Of a DNA stretch of 64,000 bases, positions 55,669 to 63,793 are shown in pieces (position 1 is the first letter of the stretch; every line of letters begins with the position of its first letter). The stretch is taken from positions 248,001 through 312,000 of the forward strand of contig JADJBS010000006.1 of the NCBI GenBank assembly GCA_016703665.1. The letters run 5' to 3'. Below the pieces are notes generated by a model, which worked only from the letters and a program-made list of their open reading frames with translations, was not told the DNA's origin and made no database searches. Origin of the DNA: Candidatus Defluviibacillus avedoerensis. Its GTDB lineage: Bacteria; Pseudomonadota; Gammaproteobacteria; Burkholderiales; Burkholderiaceae_C. Both the position numbers and the translations under genes were made by a program.

Positions 55669-55877
55669 GCTTTGTGCGCGCAGTCCGCACATATGCAGGC
55701 CTTGCCTTGCGCATCTGGCGGTACTGTGGCCAGTAGCGCTGGTGTGAAGCCCATGTTCACGCACCAGCAAGGGGGCTGTGCTTCACCGCTTGCCTTTTCA
55801 AGTTCCATGGCACATGCGTTCAGCCTGCCGCACAAGGGGCATTGATCGGGCGCAAACGGTGTCTCAACGGTCTTCAT
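55638..55877 (-). CDS. Small cysteine-rich CWC-family protein
   Basis: 79 residues with eight cysteines: CPLCGRLNACAME, PPCWCVN and ACICADCAHK. The pattern agrees with the cysteine-rich CWC family, thought to bind zinc; its function is unknown. The start ATG at 55877 lies just after the universal stress protein stop (4 bases apart), so it is the last gene of the TauE-DUF1634-Usp run. The end overlaps rsmI by 31 bases on the other strand. Confidence 0.8.
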   Translation of the reverse strand: MKTVETPFAPDQCPLCGRLNACAMELEKASGEAQPPCWCVNMGFTPALLATVPPDAQGKACICADCAHKAQALNAKAFS

Positions 55878-55881
55878 GACC

Positions 55882-56700
55882 CTAAAAGCGAAGCACCAGA
55901 ACCGGAAACTCTGCCAGCCCCATGATTTTCTGGGCCACACTGCCAATGTGAGCACGCCCGATTTGGTGGTTGGATTTGCCGACCACAATCAAATCAGCAT
56001 CCGTAGATTCGCGACAGGCGAGTATTTCCGAATAGGCATGTCCAACGCGGATTTCACCTCGTACGCTGAGCCCTTCTTGCTGTATTTCACGCAGGGTATT
56101 TGCCATGAATTCTTCAGCATTGCCGCGCAAGGCTTGCGCAGGAACGACGGTCACCACCACCAGAGTAGAGTTGCAACTTTGCGCAACACTCGCTGCGGCA
56201 CGGACTATTTCTTGACCATGTTCATTGGGCTGCGCTGCAACCAGAATGTGCCGTGACCACATCACCGCTTGCCGTGGTGCAATCAAGACGTGGCAGGGAG
56301 AATGCGCAACGACTTTGCTGACCATTTCACCAATCAGCAAATTGGCAAGAAAGCCCCGCTTTCCACGTCGGCGAATGACAATCACGCTGCTCTGCTGGCT
56401 TTTGGCCTCCTCCAGTATTTCCTGGTAAGGCTCTTCGCCGCGCCGTACGCGCACATTCAGGGTGAGGCCTGCAGACCGTGCCTGCCCTTGCAGTTCTTGA
56501 ATTTTGCTTGCCGCAGCCTGCTCTGCTTTGGCCGCAATCTGGGGCACCAAGGCCTCGTACTCGGGGTTGCTGACCAGAGGTAAAACGACCGCTAAAGGGC
56601 GCTTGCAATTCCTGGCCAAGGCAAACGCTATGCGCTCGGCGCCCGTGTCAAATTCGCCATGCTCGGTGGCTAGCAGCAGTGAATGAAAGATTTGCAACAC
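55882..56700 (-). CDS. Tandem-domain universal stress protein (UspA family)
   Basis: 272 residues with two UspA domains (about 1-145 and 147-272); the second ends IGSVAQKIMGLAEFPVLVLR. The ATP loop G-x2-G-x9-G-S is imperfect in both (VGKSNHQIGRAHIGSVAQKI). Such proteins respond to stress or redox signals. It starts directly at the end of the DUF1634 gene (adjacent bases 56700/56701), indicating translational coupling. Confidence 0.88.
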   Translation of the reverse strand: MLQIFHSLLLATEHGEFDTGAERIAFALARNCKRPLAVVLPLVSNPEYEALVPQIAAKAEQAAASKIQELQGQARSAGLTLNVRVRRGEEPYQEILEEAKSQQSSVIVIRRRGKRGFLANLLIGEMVSKVVAHSPCHVLIAPRQAVMWSRHILVAAQPNEHGQEIVRAAASVAQSCNSTLVVVTVVPAQALRGNAEEFMANTLREIQQEGLSVRGEIRVGHAYSEILACRESTDADLIVVGKSNHQIGRAHIGSVAQKIMGLAEFPVLVLRF

Positions 56701-57138
56701 TCAGTGCCCTGCCGTTAAAACGCCGGATGCAGCCAACGCCAGCACCAAGACAATCAATGAACACAAAGCAGCGTAAAGATAGTCCTTACGTTGCATGTAC
56801 AACGGGATAAGCCCTAGCAAAGGGGGGACCGAACAAGCGGCAAGAAGTGCAACACCAATGAGGTTCGACATATCGCCAGTGCCCATCAGCGACACCCATC
56901 CCCATCCCGTAGGCGTTCCAGTGCGCTCCAGATAAGTTTTTGCCGGAAGCCCCCACAGGCTGGGCAATTGATCCAAAGGAACATGTGGGGTTAACAAGCC
57001 AAGCACATAGCACGAAAAACTCAGGAACAAGGCAATGACGCCCAGCCGAGTTCCCCAGTCAAGCAGCAACGCGTACCGCAACGCCTCAGTCTGTCGCAGT
57101 GCAGCGCTGTCAGGTTCTGTGGAAGTTTCTCTGGACAT
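56701..57138 (-). CDS. DUF1634 membrane protein
   Basis: 145 residues with three transmembrane segments (LGVIALFLSFSCYVLGLL; LIGVALLAACSVPPLLGLIP; LYAALCSLIVLVLALAASGV). DUF1634 genes nearly always follow a TauE/SafE transporter gene, as here (11 bases apart). The start ATG 57138 is chosen by that spacing; the frame is open further but would overlap TauE. Function unknown, probably a subunit or regulator of the exporter. Confidence 0.85.
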   Translation of the reverse strand: MSRETSTEPDSAALRQTEALRYALLLDWGTRLGVIALFLSFSCYVLGLLTPHVPLDQLPSLWGLPAKTYLERTGTPTGWGWVSLMGTGDMSNLIGVALLAACSVPPLLGLIPLYMQRKDYLYAALCSLIVLVLALAASGVLTAGH

Positions 57139-57149
57139 ACCCGTCTTTC

Positions 57150-58121
57150 TCAAATCCAAACACCCAAGCCTTTGAGCAAGGCACGAATGCCCGCAAAGAG
57201 CAGCAGCGTGATGACCATTTTCCGGATGACCGAGCCTTTCAGAACGTTGAGCAAGCTCGCGCCAATGCGGGCCCCCAGCATCATGCCAACCACAGACGGG
57301 ACTGCAACCATCGGCAGCACCGCACCTCGGTTGATATAGACCCAGGCAGCCGCAGAGTCTACCAAGGACAACACCAAGCCAGAGGTTCCTGCAGCCACCT
57401 TGAGCGGAGCACCCATCAGAAGGTTGAGTGCAGGTACATTCGCCCATCCTGCGCCTATACCAAACATGCCAGCCATGATGCCGATGGCCACGAACAGCAC
57501 CAAGCCTACGGGTGTCCTGTGTACTTTCCAGTCGATGGAGCGACCCGATGCACCGTCAATGAAAACGCCGTGAATTCCCAGAATTGACGAAAGCCGATCG
57601 GCTTTTTGTACATCCGGAAACTCAGACTTCTTTGCCATGAGCATGAGTGCAACGATCCCCAGAACAATGGCGCCCAATGCCGTTTGGATGACAGCAGCGG
57701 GCAGGGCTAAGCCCAGCAGCGCCCCTGCAATGGAACTCATGCACGCAAGCAGGGCAAGGGGCAAAGCCAAACGCAGGCTGGACAGGCCGCCCCGCAGCAA
57801 CATGGGACCCGCGGCCAAGGCGCTTGCCAGAGCCACCAGCAAACCCGCTCCTCGCACGAAATCCAAATGAAACGGGAAGAACCCACCGATGATGGGCACA
57901 AACAGCGTTCCCCCGCCAATGCCTGCAGGGACTGCGACGATACCAATCAGAAAGCAGGTGATGAACAGCGCCAACGGCCAAAACCACCATGGCATGCTGC
58001 TTCCTGGCACTACGCTGTCAGCAGCAAAGGCTGGAAAAGCGCACAAAAAAAGAAACGGTAAAACTATCCAGATGTGCCGCACTGAAGTGGTTGAGGATGT
58101 CATGGATGAGGGCACTTCCAT
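57150..58121 (-). CDS. TauE/SafE-family anion exporter
   Basis: 323 residues with eight predicted membrane segments and the family's two related halves (GIVAVPAGIGGGTLFVPIIG; GIMAGMFGIGAGWANVPALN). Members export sulfite, sulfoacetate or related anions. ATG 58103 (MTSSTTSVRHI) is an alternative start, and the N-terminus may be a signal anchor (FLFLCAFPAFA). First of the TauE-DUF1634-Usp-CWC operon. The 39 bases to the next upstream gene end (58161) hold little room for a promoter and terminator. Confidence 0.88.
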   Translation of the reverse strand: MEVPSSMTSSTTSVRHIWIVLPFLFLCAFPAFAADSVVPGSSMPWWFWPLALFITCFLIGIVAVPAGIGGGTLFVPIIGGFFPFHLDFVRGAGLLVALASALAAGPMLLRGGLSSLRLALPLALLACMSSIAGALLGLALPAAVIQTALGAIVLGIVALMLMAKKSEFPDVQKADRLSSILGIHGVFIDGASGRSIDWKVHRTPVGLVLFVAIGIMAGMFGIGAGWANVPALNLLMGAPLKVAAGTSGLVLSLVDSAAAWVYINRGAVLPMVAVPSVVGMMLGARIGASLLNVLKGSVIRKMVITLLLFAGIRALLKGLGVWI

Positions 58122-58160
58122 CAATCTGTATATAGCGATATTGTATCTGCCAAGTGTTCT

Positions 58161-59520
58161 TTAATGTGTATTTTGGCTATGCAAGCTGGCGTGCACTCGA
58201 CGCGTGGTTTGCCACACAGCCCACAAAACCACAGGCACCAGTGCACCGGCTGCCAGCTCAGGATTGATGGGCCATCCGTAGGCCTTAAGCGCCTTGGCAC
58301 CGTAAAGCAAGAGGCTGACCACGTAATACGAGATCGCTGCAATCGACAAGCCTTCAACAGTGCTTTGCAGTCTTAGCTGCAGTTCCTGCCCCTTGGTGAG
58401 TTTTTCCAGCAACTGCTGGTTCTGCGCCTCGGTGGCGATGTCTACGCGGGTGCGCAGCAAAGCGCTGGTGCGGGAAATTCGCTCGGACAAAGAGGCCAGG
58501 CGTTGCGAGGTGGCCGCGACCGTGCTCATGGCAGGTGACAGGCGTCGCTGCATGAACTCGCCTATGGTTTGCGTGCCAGGAATTGCCTTTTCGCGCAATT
58601 CAGCAATGCGTTGCGTCACCAGCGCGTGGTAGGCCGAGGTGGCAGAAAAACCGGTACATATGCTCCGAGGTTTCGCGCTCAACCCTGGCAGCCAATGCCA
58701 CCAAGGTGTCCAGCAACTCGGCGTCGGTGGTGGCCTTGCGCTCCATCCTGCCCGTGATCTCAGACAAGGCAGCTTCAGCTTCACTCAGCATGGGCCCCAG
58801 CTGTTTTGCCACCGGCAAGCCGCGCAACGCCATCAAGCGGTAGGTTTCCAGTTCAAGCAGACGCTGCGTTACACGGCCCACGCGGGTCTCGGTCGTGTCT
58901 GGCGGGGTGATCACCAGCATGCGCTCGTAGCCATCCGCACAAATATAGAACTGCGTAACAGCCCAGGAATGCCCATTACCCATTTGAGATGCCACGACAG
59001 AGCGTCCGTCAAACCAGTTGCGCGCCCTCGCCAGCAGCGAATCACCGTCGTTCAGATTGCCCTCCAGCACAGCCAACTGAATCGCTGCCACCGTGCGGCC
59101 GGGAATCTGGCGCAACCATTCAGGTGGGACGACGGGGTCGATCAATAATTGTGGCGTCAAGTCCCCCAGGTTCACGTTGGCAGGCAGTGGCTGCACGATG
59201 GAATACCGCGTGAATTCCGTGTGACGCTCCCATTTGACGGTATAGCTCGTGAACCGCAATCGCAAAAAGTTGTTGGCCAAGTCTTGAGGCGTCAAACCTT
59301 CTTGCCCCGGCAAGCGTCGCAGTTGTTCACATTCCTGCTCGCGTGTGACACCCTCATTCAGAACCGCTACATAAACAATCAGCGCTGGCAGCCGTATGCG
59401 TGCCGACGGCCGGGCATGCACTTCGTTGTGCAGACTGACGCGCTGCGCATCATCAGCAGGCAACAGTGGAGCGAGTTTCGAATCGGCAAGCGGATCAGTT
59501 GACATCTTCATTCCTGCCAT
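58161..59520 (-). pseudogene. DUF3422 membrane-anchored protein with one frameshift
   Basis: Two overlapping frames make one protein of about 450 residues. The first ends at 58600 (SLHNEVHARPSARIRLPALI ... ERETSEHMYRF) and the second continues (SATSAYHALVTQRIAELREK ... HASLHSQNTH) to 58161. Removing one A from AAAAA at 58646-58650 joins them. The C-terminus has two transmembrane segments (SIAAISYYVVSLLLYGAKAL). DUF3422 proteins are widespread in proteobacteria and of unknown function, possibly inner-membrane and zinc- or stress-linked. It is as likely an assembly error as a pseudogene. Confidence 0.78.
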
Positions 59521-59591
59521 TGTGAAGCCATTGTGTGGCGGCTCTTTTTGACAGGTTCAAAGGGCCGCCGTCACACCCTCATTCTCACTTT

Positions 59592-60822
59592 TCAGTCACC
59601 CTTTAGCACCCCCGCTTTGGCCAACCGATCCATCAACTCTGGCGACACGCCCAGGTACGCCAGCACCTCACGGGTGCTTTGGCCCAGTGTTTCAGCGCCG
59701 GTTACGCTCGGTCCACCGTCCTGCGCGGCATCAAACCCCAAACCTGCGGTGCGCACCGGTCGACCTCCCTGGTCGTAGCGGAAATCTGGCAGCTTCACGT
59801 GACCGGTGCCATCGGTTTCGCGCAAAAACTCGCCCAAGGTTCGCACGTGCCGCTGGAACACCTACCGCGTTGAGTTGCGCCTCCATGTCTGCTGCGCTGC
59901 GGCTGGCAAATGCTTCCCGGAAACTGGCTCTCAGGTACTCCAGATCACGCGCCACCACAAAGCCGCCTGATGGTGAGTTGAACAAATCCAGGTCGAGCGC
60001 CCGGGCATCGTTGCACAGCGCATCAAGCCCCAGAACGCCAACAAATTTGCGAAACTGCGCTGGCGTATTGGCGGCAGTGGCCAGCCAACCATCAACACAG
60101 CGGTAGGTGTCAGCCGTGGGGCTGCCGGTATAGCCGCGGTTGCCCACGCGTTGGGGCTCCACACCCGTGCTCATGAAGCTGCTGGCGTTCGGGTACATCA
60201 GCATCAGCGAGGCCTGCACCATCGAGGCGTCAATGAGTTGACCCACGCCATCCTTGTTGCGCCGATGCAAGGCGGATGTGATGGCCAGTGCACCCAGCAT
60301 GCCTACCGCCACGTCAATCACGGGAAAGCCCACCTTCAATGGTGGGTCGTCCGGCCGCTCCCCAGACATCATCATCATGCCGGTCAGCGCCTGCACCACA
60401 TGGTCGTAGGCGCCCCGACCCGACCACTCCCCCTGTTGACCATAGCCAGAGATGGAGCAATAGACGATGTCTGGCTTGATCGCTTTGATCGATTCAAAAT
60501 CCAGCCCATACTTGGCCACCACACCTGGGCGAAAGTTTTCGATGAAAACGTCCACCGTGGCCGCCAGTTGGCGAACCAGGTCAGCACCCTCTGGGCTGCG
60601 GATGTCCATTGCCAGCGAACGTTTGCCGGCATTCAACGCAACAAAACCCGCTGGCGTGTCCCCGTCGGCGGGCGATTTGCTGGCTCGCATGACCTCACCA
60701 CCCGAAGGTGGCTCGATCTTGATGACCTCTGCGCCCATCTGCGCCAGGTAAAACGAGGCCAGTGGCCCGGCGATCACATGCGACATGTCCAACACACGCA
60801 CGCCATCCAATGGTTTGCTCAT
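59592..60822 (-). pseudogene. CaiB/BaiF-family (family III) CoA-transferase with one frameshift
   Basis: The main frame (60822 to about 59850) has the family start LDGVRVLDMSHVIAGPLASF, IKIEPPSGGEVMR and GVGQLIDASMVQASLM with the catalytic Asp. After NAVGVPAAR the frame is lost; the other frame carries on with VRTLGEFLRETDGTGHVKLP to 59592. One extra or two missing bases near 59843-59851 explain it. Family III enzymes move CoA between acyl groups. It lies 9 bases after a Bug receptor gene, a common pairing for carboxylic acid use. Confidence 0.8.
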
Positions 60823-60831
60823 GCTGGAGCC

Positions 60832-61806
60832 TCAGGCGGTGACGCCGGTCAGGCGAACAATCTCAGCCCACTTGCGGTTTTCGGTGCGAACAAAGGCCGC
60901 AAAGGCCTGCGCACTCTCCGTCACCGCCGCCGTGCTGCCCGAGCTTTCAAACAGGGCGCGCAAAGCCGGGTCCATCAGAACCTTGTTTGCAGCAGCATGG
61001 ATTTTGTTGACAACATCGACAGGTGTGCGGGCTGGTGCCCAAAAACCAAACCACGACTCCTGAACTGTCAGCTCATTGCGCATGACCTCAAAGAGCGTGG
61101 GCACGTCCGGCAACTCCTTCAACCGCGCGGCGCTGGTCACCGCCAGGGCGCGCAGCTTGCCACCTTTGACTTGGGGCACACCGGTCCCAGCGACCGGGAA
61201 AGCAAAGTCGGTGTCCCCGCGCAGCAGTGAAGCCGTGATCTCCACCGAGCCCTTCAAAGGAATGTGTGTGGCTTTGAGTCCTGCCAGCGACACCAGGGTG
61301 GCCCCCGCCAGATGCGCCGAGGTACCTATGCCTCCCGAGCAGTAGTTCATCTTGCCCGGGTTGGCCTTGGCCGCCGCAATGACATCCTCCACCGTTTTGT
61401 AGGGGCTGTCGGCGCGCACCACCATCACCGTAGGTGAGGCGCCCATGTTGCTAACCGGAACAAAGTCATTCAAAGGATCGAACCTCAGATCAGGCTGCAT
61501 GATCTTCTGGATCAAATGCGTGTTCGACCCCATCAGCAGCGTGTAGCCATCAGGTGCAGCCTGCGCCACGTATTGCGCCGCCAGCACACCCGCCGCCCCC
61601 ACCTTGTTCTCGACCACGATGGCCTGCCCGAGAGCTTCGCCAAACTTCGGCGCAATCTGTCGCACCTGTAAATCCGGACCCCCACCTGCGGCGTACGGCA
61701 CGATCACCCGAATGGGCTTGGCCGGAAAAGGATCCGCCGCTCGAACGCCTGTGGCGAAGAGTGCGGTAGCGGCCAGACTGGCCTGGCAGAGAGAGCGGCG
61801 CTGCAT
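60832..61806 (-). CDS. Tripartite tricarboxylate transporter (Bug-type) binding protein 3
   Basis: 324 residues with a signal peptide (CQASLAATALFATGVRAAD) and the Bug motifs FPAKPIRVIVPYAAGGGPDL and QIAPKFGEALGQAIVVENKV. It would bind an organic acid in the periplasm. It precedes a CoA-transferase gene with 9 bases between, so the ligand may be the substrate activated by that enzyme. Third orphan receptor in the window; no TctAB genes nearby. Confidence 0.9.
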   Translation of the reverse strand: MQRRSLCQASLAATALFATGVRAADPFPAKPIRVIVPYAAGGGPDLQVRQIAPKFGEALGQAIVVENKVGAAGVLAAQYVAQAAPDGYTLLMGSNTHLIQKIMQPDLRFDPLNDFVPVSNMGASPTVMVVRADSPYKTVEDVIAAAKANPGKMNYCSGGIGTSAHLAGATLVSLAGLKATHIPLKGSVEITASLLRGDTDFAFPVAGTGVPQVKGGKLRALAVTSAARLKELPDVPTLFEVMRNELTVQESWFGFWAPARTPVDVVNKIHAAANKVLMDPALRALFESSGSTAAVTESAQAFAAFVRTENRKWAEIVRLTGVTA

Positions 61807-61922
61807 GGTGTCTCCTGAAGTGTTGACTCAAGCATACGGCGCTCCGAGCCAGATTGAGAATCTCATTGGTTACAGTACGCTGGCCAACTCATGCGATGAG
61901 TACCCAGTTTGAGTGGCTCGTT

Positions 61923-61968
61923 GTTGGATATTTTGACAACACAAGAAATTGTTGTCAAAATATCCAAC
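61923..61968 (+). promoter_or_regulatory. Perfect 18-bp inverted repeat operator/promoter abutting the toxin start
   Basis: Arms GTTGGATATTTTGACAAC (61923-61940) and GTTGTCAAAATATCCAAC (61951-61968) are perfect, with a 10-base spacer. Arm 1 holds TTGACA (61933-61938), a full -35 match; 17 bases on, arm 2 holds CAAAAT (61956-61961) as a possible -10. The start codon of the toxin gene is the next base after arm 2, so transcription could begin at or near the ATG. This is the pattern of an autoregulated toxin-antitoxin operator. Confidence 0.85.
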
Positions 61969-62265
61969 ATGAAAGCTAAATTACTGGTTCGCCAGCGGGT
62001 CGAAATGGGGGATGCCGCATTTGCTGAACTGGTGATCTGGCAACTCCCACAGGCGTTGAAGGGCAGTACGCATCTTTTCAAGTACCGCCTCGCCTATGTA
62101 GCCCAAGGCGAGTGCGTGCTGCGCTACGACAACGAAGCAGGCAAAGGCGACCATCGCCATTGCCTTGGCGCTGAAACCGTTTACGCCTTCAGCAGCCCAC
62201 GCACACTCGCGGCTGATTTCTTCCAAGACATTGAAAGGTACCGACATGAACACCTTGACCATTGA
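61969..62265 (+). CDS. TumE-like toxin of a toxin-antitoxin pair
   Basis: 98 residues, beginning MKAKLLVRQRVEMGDAAFAE and including FKYRLAYVAQGECVLRYDNE and GKGDHRHCLG, which resembles the TumE/DUF6516 toxin family from memory. The next gene, overlapping by 20 bases, encodes a small helix-turn-helix protein as in the TumE-TumA pair. ATG 61969 begins directly at the end of a perfect inverted repeat, and a frame open further upstream would run through that repeat. The mode of toxicity is not known to me. Base composition is lower in GC than neighbouring genes. Confidence 0.75.
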   Translation: MKAKLLVRQRVEMGDAAFAELVIWQLPQALKGSTHLFKYRLAYVAQGECVLRYDNEAGKGDHRHCLGAETVYAFSSPRTLAADFFQDIERYRHEHLDH

Positions 62266-62590
62266 TGTAGCCAGCCTTTCTGATGCGCTCTCTGACGCTG
62301 TTCGTGCCATGGAAACAGGAACTGCCAGCACGCCGCGCTATAGCTTTTCGTCCCCTGCTTCCCTCATGCGAACCCTGGGCGGGAAGCGCTTTGAACTGAT
62401 TCAAAAATTAGGCGGCGCTGGCCCTGTCACTATCCGTGAGGCGGCAAGACGCGTGGGACGGGATGTGAAGGCAGTGCATGGTGACGTGCAGGCTTTGCTG
62501 GCGTGCGGTGTGCTGGAGAAGACTGCCGACGGCAAGATCGAGTTCCCATATGACGCGGTCCACGTGGATTTTCTGCTGAAGGCGGCTTGA
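62246..62590 (+). CDS. TumA-like HTH antitoxin
   Basis: 114 residues: a disordered N-terminal third (SDALSDAVRAMETGTASTPR) and a winged-helix region (KRFELIQKLGGAGPVTIREA, ARRVGRDVKAVHGDVQALLA, CGVLEKTADGKIEFPYDAVH), of the type called HVO_A0114-like DNA-binding. It would neutralise the toxin and bind the 18-bp inverted repeat to repress the operon. ATG 62246 lies inside the toxin gene (20-base overlap), favouring linked translation. Its stop is one base before the next start (TGA-T-ATG). Confidence 0.78.
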   Translation: MNTLTIDVASLSDALSDAVRAMETGTASTPRYSFSSPASLMRTLGGKRFELIQKLGGAGPVTIREAARRVGRDVKAVHGDVQALLACGVLEKTADGKIEFPYDAVHVDFLLKAA

Positions 62591-62591
62591 T

Positions 62592-63515
62592 ATGACTTGC
62601 CCGATTTGCCAAACAGAGCACGCCTCGGTTCAACCCGGCAGCGACGACAAGTACCAGGTACGTTGCCCTCAATGTGGGTCCTTCAAGATTGAATACGAAA
62701 CAAAAGTGAATGCTCAAAGAATATTTGATCAATGGCTAGTTTCGGCATGGGTTCGGCAGCATCTGCAAGATGGCATCTTGGACGCTCAGACATTGGAATT
62801 TGCGGAGAACTCTCGGCCTCCAAGCATCGAGCAGTGCGCTCTACGAATGCTACGGTACCTCTCACATAGGTTTCCAATGGGACGCGACTTCCAGTTTGGC
62901 GAATGGTGGGTGCAGAATTCACCACAGGATTCCGGCAAATTGGTCGCATCCCCACTAAAGGCAATAGGATGGTGTCGAGACCTTGCGGAGGAAGACTATC
63001 TCTTCCATCAAATATTGAAGCACCACTTTGGATGGATCTCATCCATCGGACAGAAGTTTCACCTAGCACCCAATGCCTTGGTTCGCCTTGAGGCCGCGCC
63101 TGACTCTCAAGCGACTATCGGCTTTTGCGCCATGTGGTTCAGCCCAGAAGTCCTACAACTTTGGTCTGACGTCATTGAACCAGCCATCAGAGAAAGCGGC
63201 TACGAACCTCTTCGAATCGACGGCAAAGAGCACAACGGAAAGATCGACGATGAAATCATGGCCTCCATTAGGGCGTCAAAGTTTGTCGTTTCTGACTTCA
63301 CAGGATCGCGCGGCGGCGTCTATTACGAGGCGGGCTTTGCACACGGACTCGGGTTGCCGGTGATCTTCATGTGCCGCGAAGGCGATGCCCTGCACTTTGA
63401 CGTTCGCCAATACAACTGCATCTTTTGGACACCCGAAGAGTTGCCAGAGGCAAGAAGCCGATTGAAAAACAGAATACTTGCAACTTTGGGACAAGGGCCG
63501 TTGAAGACCCAATAG
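62592..63515 (+). CDS. Zinc-ribbon protein with a deoxyribosyltransferase/TIR-like C-terminal domain, candidate defence effector
   Basis: 307 residues. A zinc ribbon is formed by C3, C6, C25 and C28 (CPIC, CPQC). A middle part of about 140 residues has no recognised family. From about 175 a Rossmann-like domain starts (IGFCAMWFSPEVLQLWSDVI, IRASKFVVSDFTGSRGGVYY, EAGFAHGLGLPVIFMCREGD), with a candidate catalytic Glu at 246. This pattern recalls nucleoside deoxyribosyltransferase-like and TIR/STING-associated NAD-cleaving domains used in bacterial defence. It is joined to the toxin-antitoxin genes by one base and followed by a terminator. GC is low. The function is inference. Confidence 0.7.
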   Translation: MTCPICQTEHASVQPGSDDKYQVRCPQCGSFKIEYETKVNAQRIFDQWLVSAWVRQHLQDGILDAQTLEFAENSRPPSIEQCALRMLRYLSHRFPMGRDFQFGEWWVQNSPQDSGKLVASPLKAIGWCRDLAEEDYLFHQILKHHFGWISSIGQKFHLAPNALVRLEAAPDSQATIGFCAMWFSPEVLQLWSDVIEPAIRESGYEPLRIDGKEHNGKIDDEIMASIRASKFVVSDFTGSRGGVYYEAGFAHGLGLPVIFMCREGDALHFDVRQYNCIFWTPEELPEARSRLKNRILATLGQGPLKTQ

Positions 63516-63518
63516 AAA

Positions 63519-63540
63519 AACGGCACCAAAAGGTGCCGTT
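63519..63540 (+). terminator. Terminator of the toxin-antitoxin-effector operon
   Basis: Stem AACGGCACC/GGTGCCGTT with an AAAA loop, directly after the effector stop codon (63513-63515), followed by ATCTTAATAAAAAC without a pure T-run. Confidence 0.75.
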
Positions 63541-63613
63541 ATCTTAATAAAAACTGCCTTTTCGGCAATACCAATTTACATAGTCAGCTATCAACAGAAT
63601 AGCAACCTACCTA

Positions 63614-63793
63614 TCAAGCCGCCTTTACCTTCAAGCGCCAAGCGTGCAGCAGTGGCTCGGTATAGCCGCTGGGTTGCGCCAAGCCCTTGAACACCAGATC
63701 GCTTGCAGCCTGGAACGCAGCGCCTTCCAAATTCGCAGCCATTGGCGTGTAAGCCGCGTCGCCTGCGTTTTGCTTGTCCACGATCTTGCCCAT
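63614..63793 (-). pseudogene. glcB: C-terminal remnant of malate synthase G
   Basis: About 59 codons matching the end of malate synthase G: KIVDKQNAGDAAYTPMAANL, then FKGLAQPSGYTEPLLHAWRL and KVKAA before the stop. Malate synthase G condenses acetyl-CoA and glyoxylate. Only the tail is here; upstream of about 63793 the sequence stops resembling it and becomes another gene on the plus strand. It is a scar left by recombination or an insertion. Confidence 0.82.

Noticed and set aside
60151..61230. A 359-codon plus-strand frame opposite the CoA-transferase and Bug receptor
   Set aside because: It spans two real genes on the other strand and their boundary; not a plausible gene.
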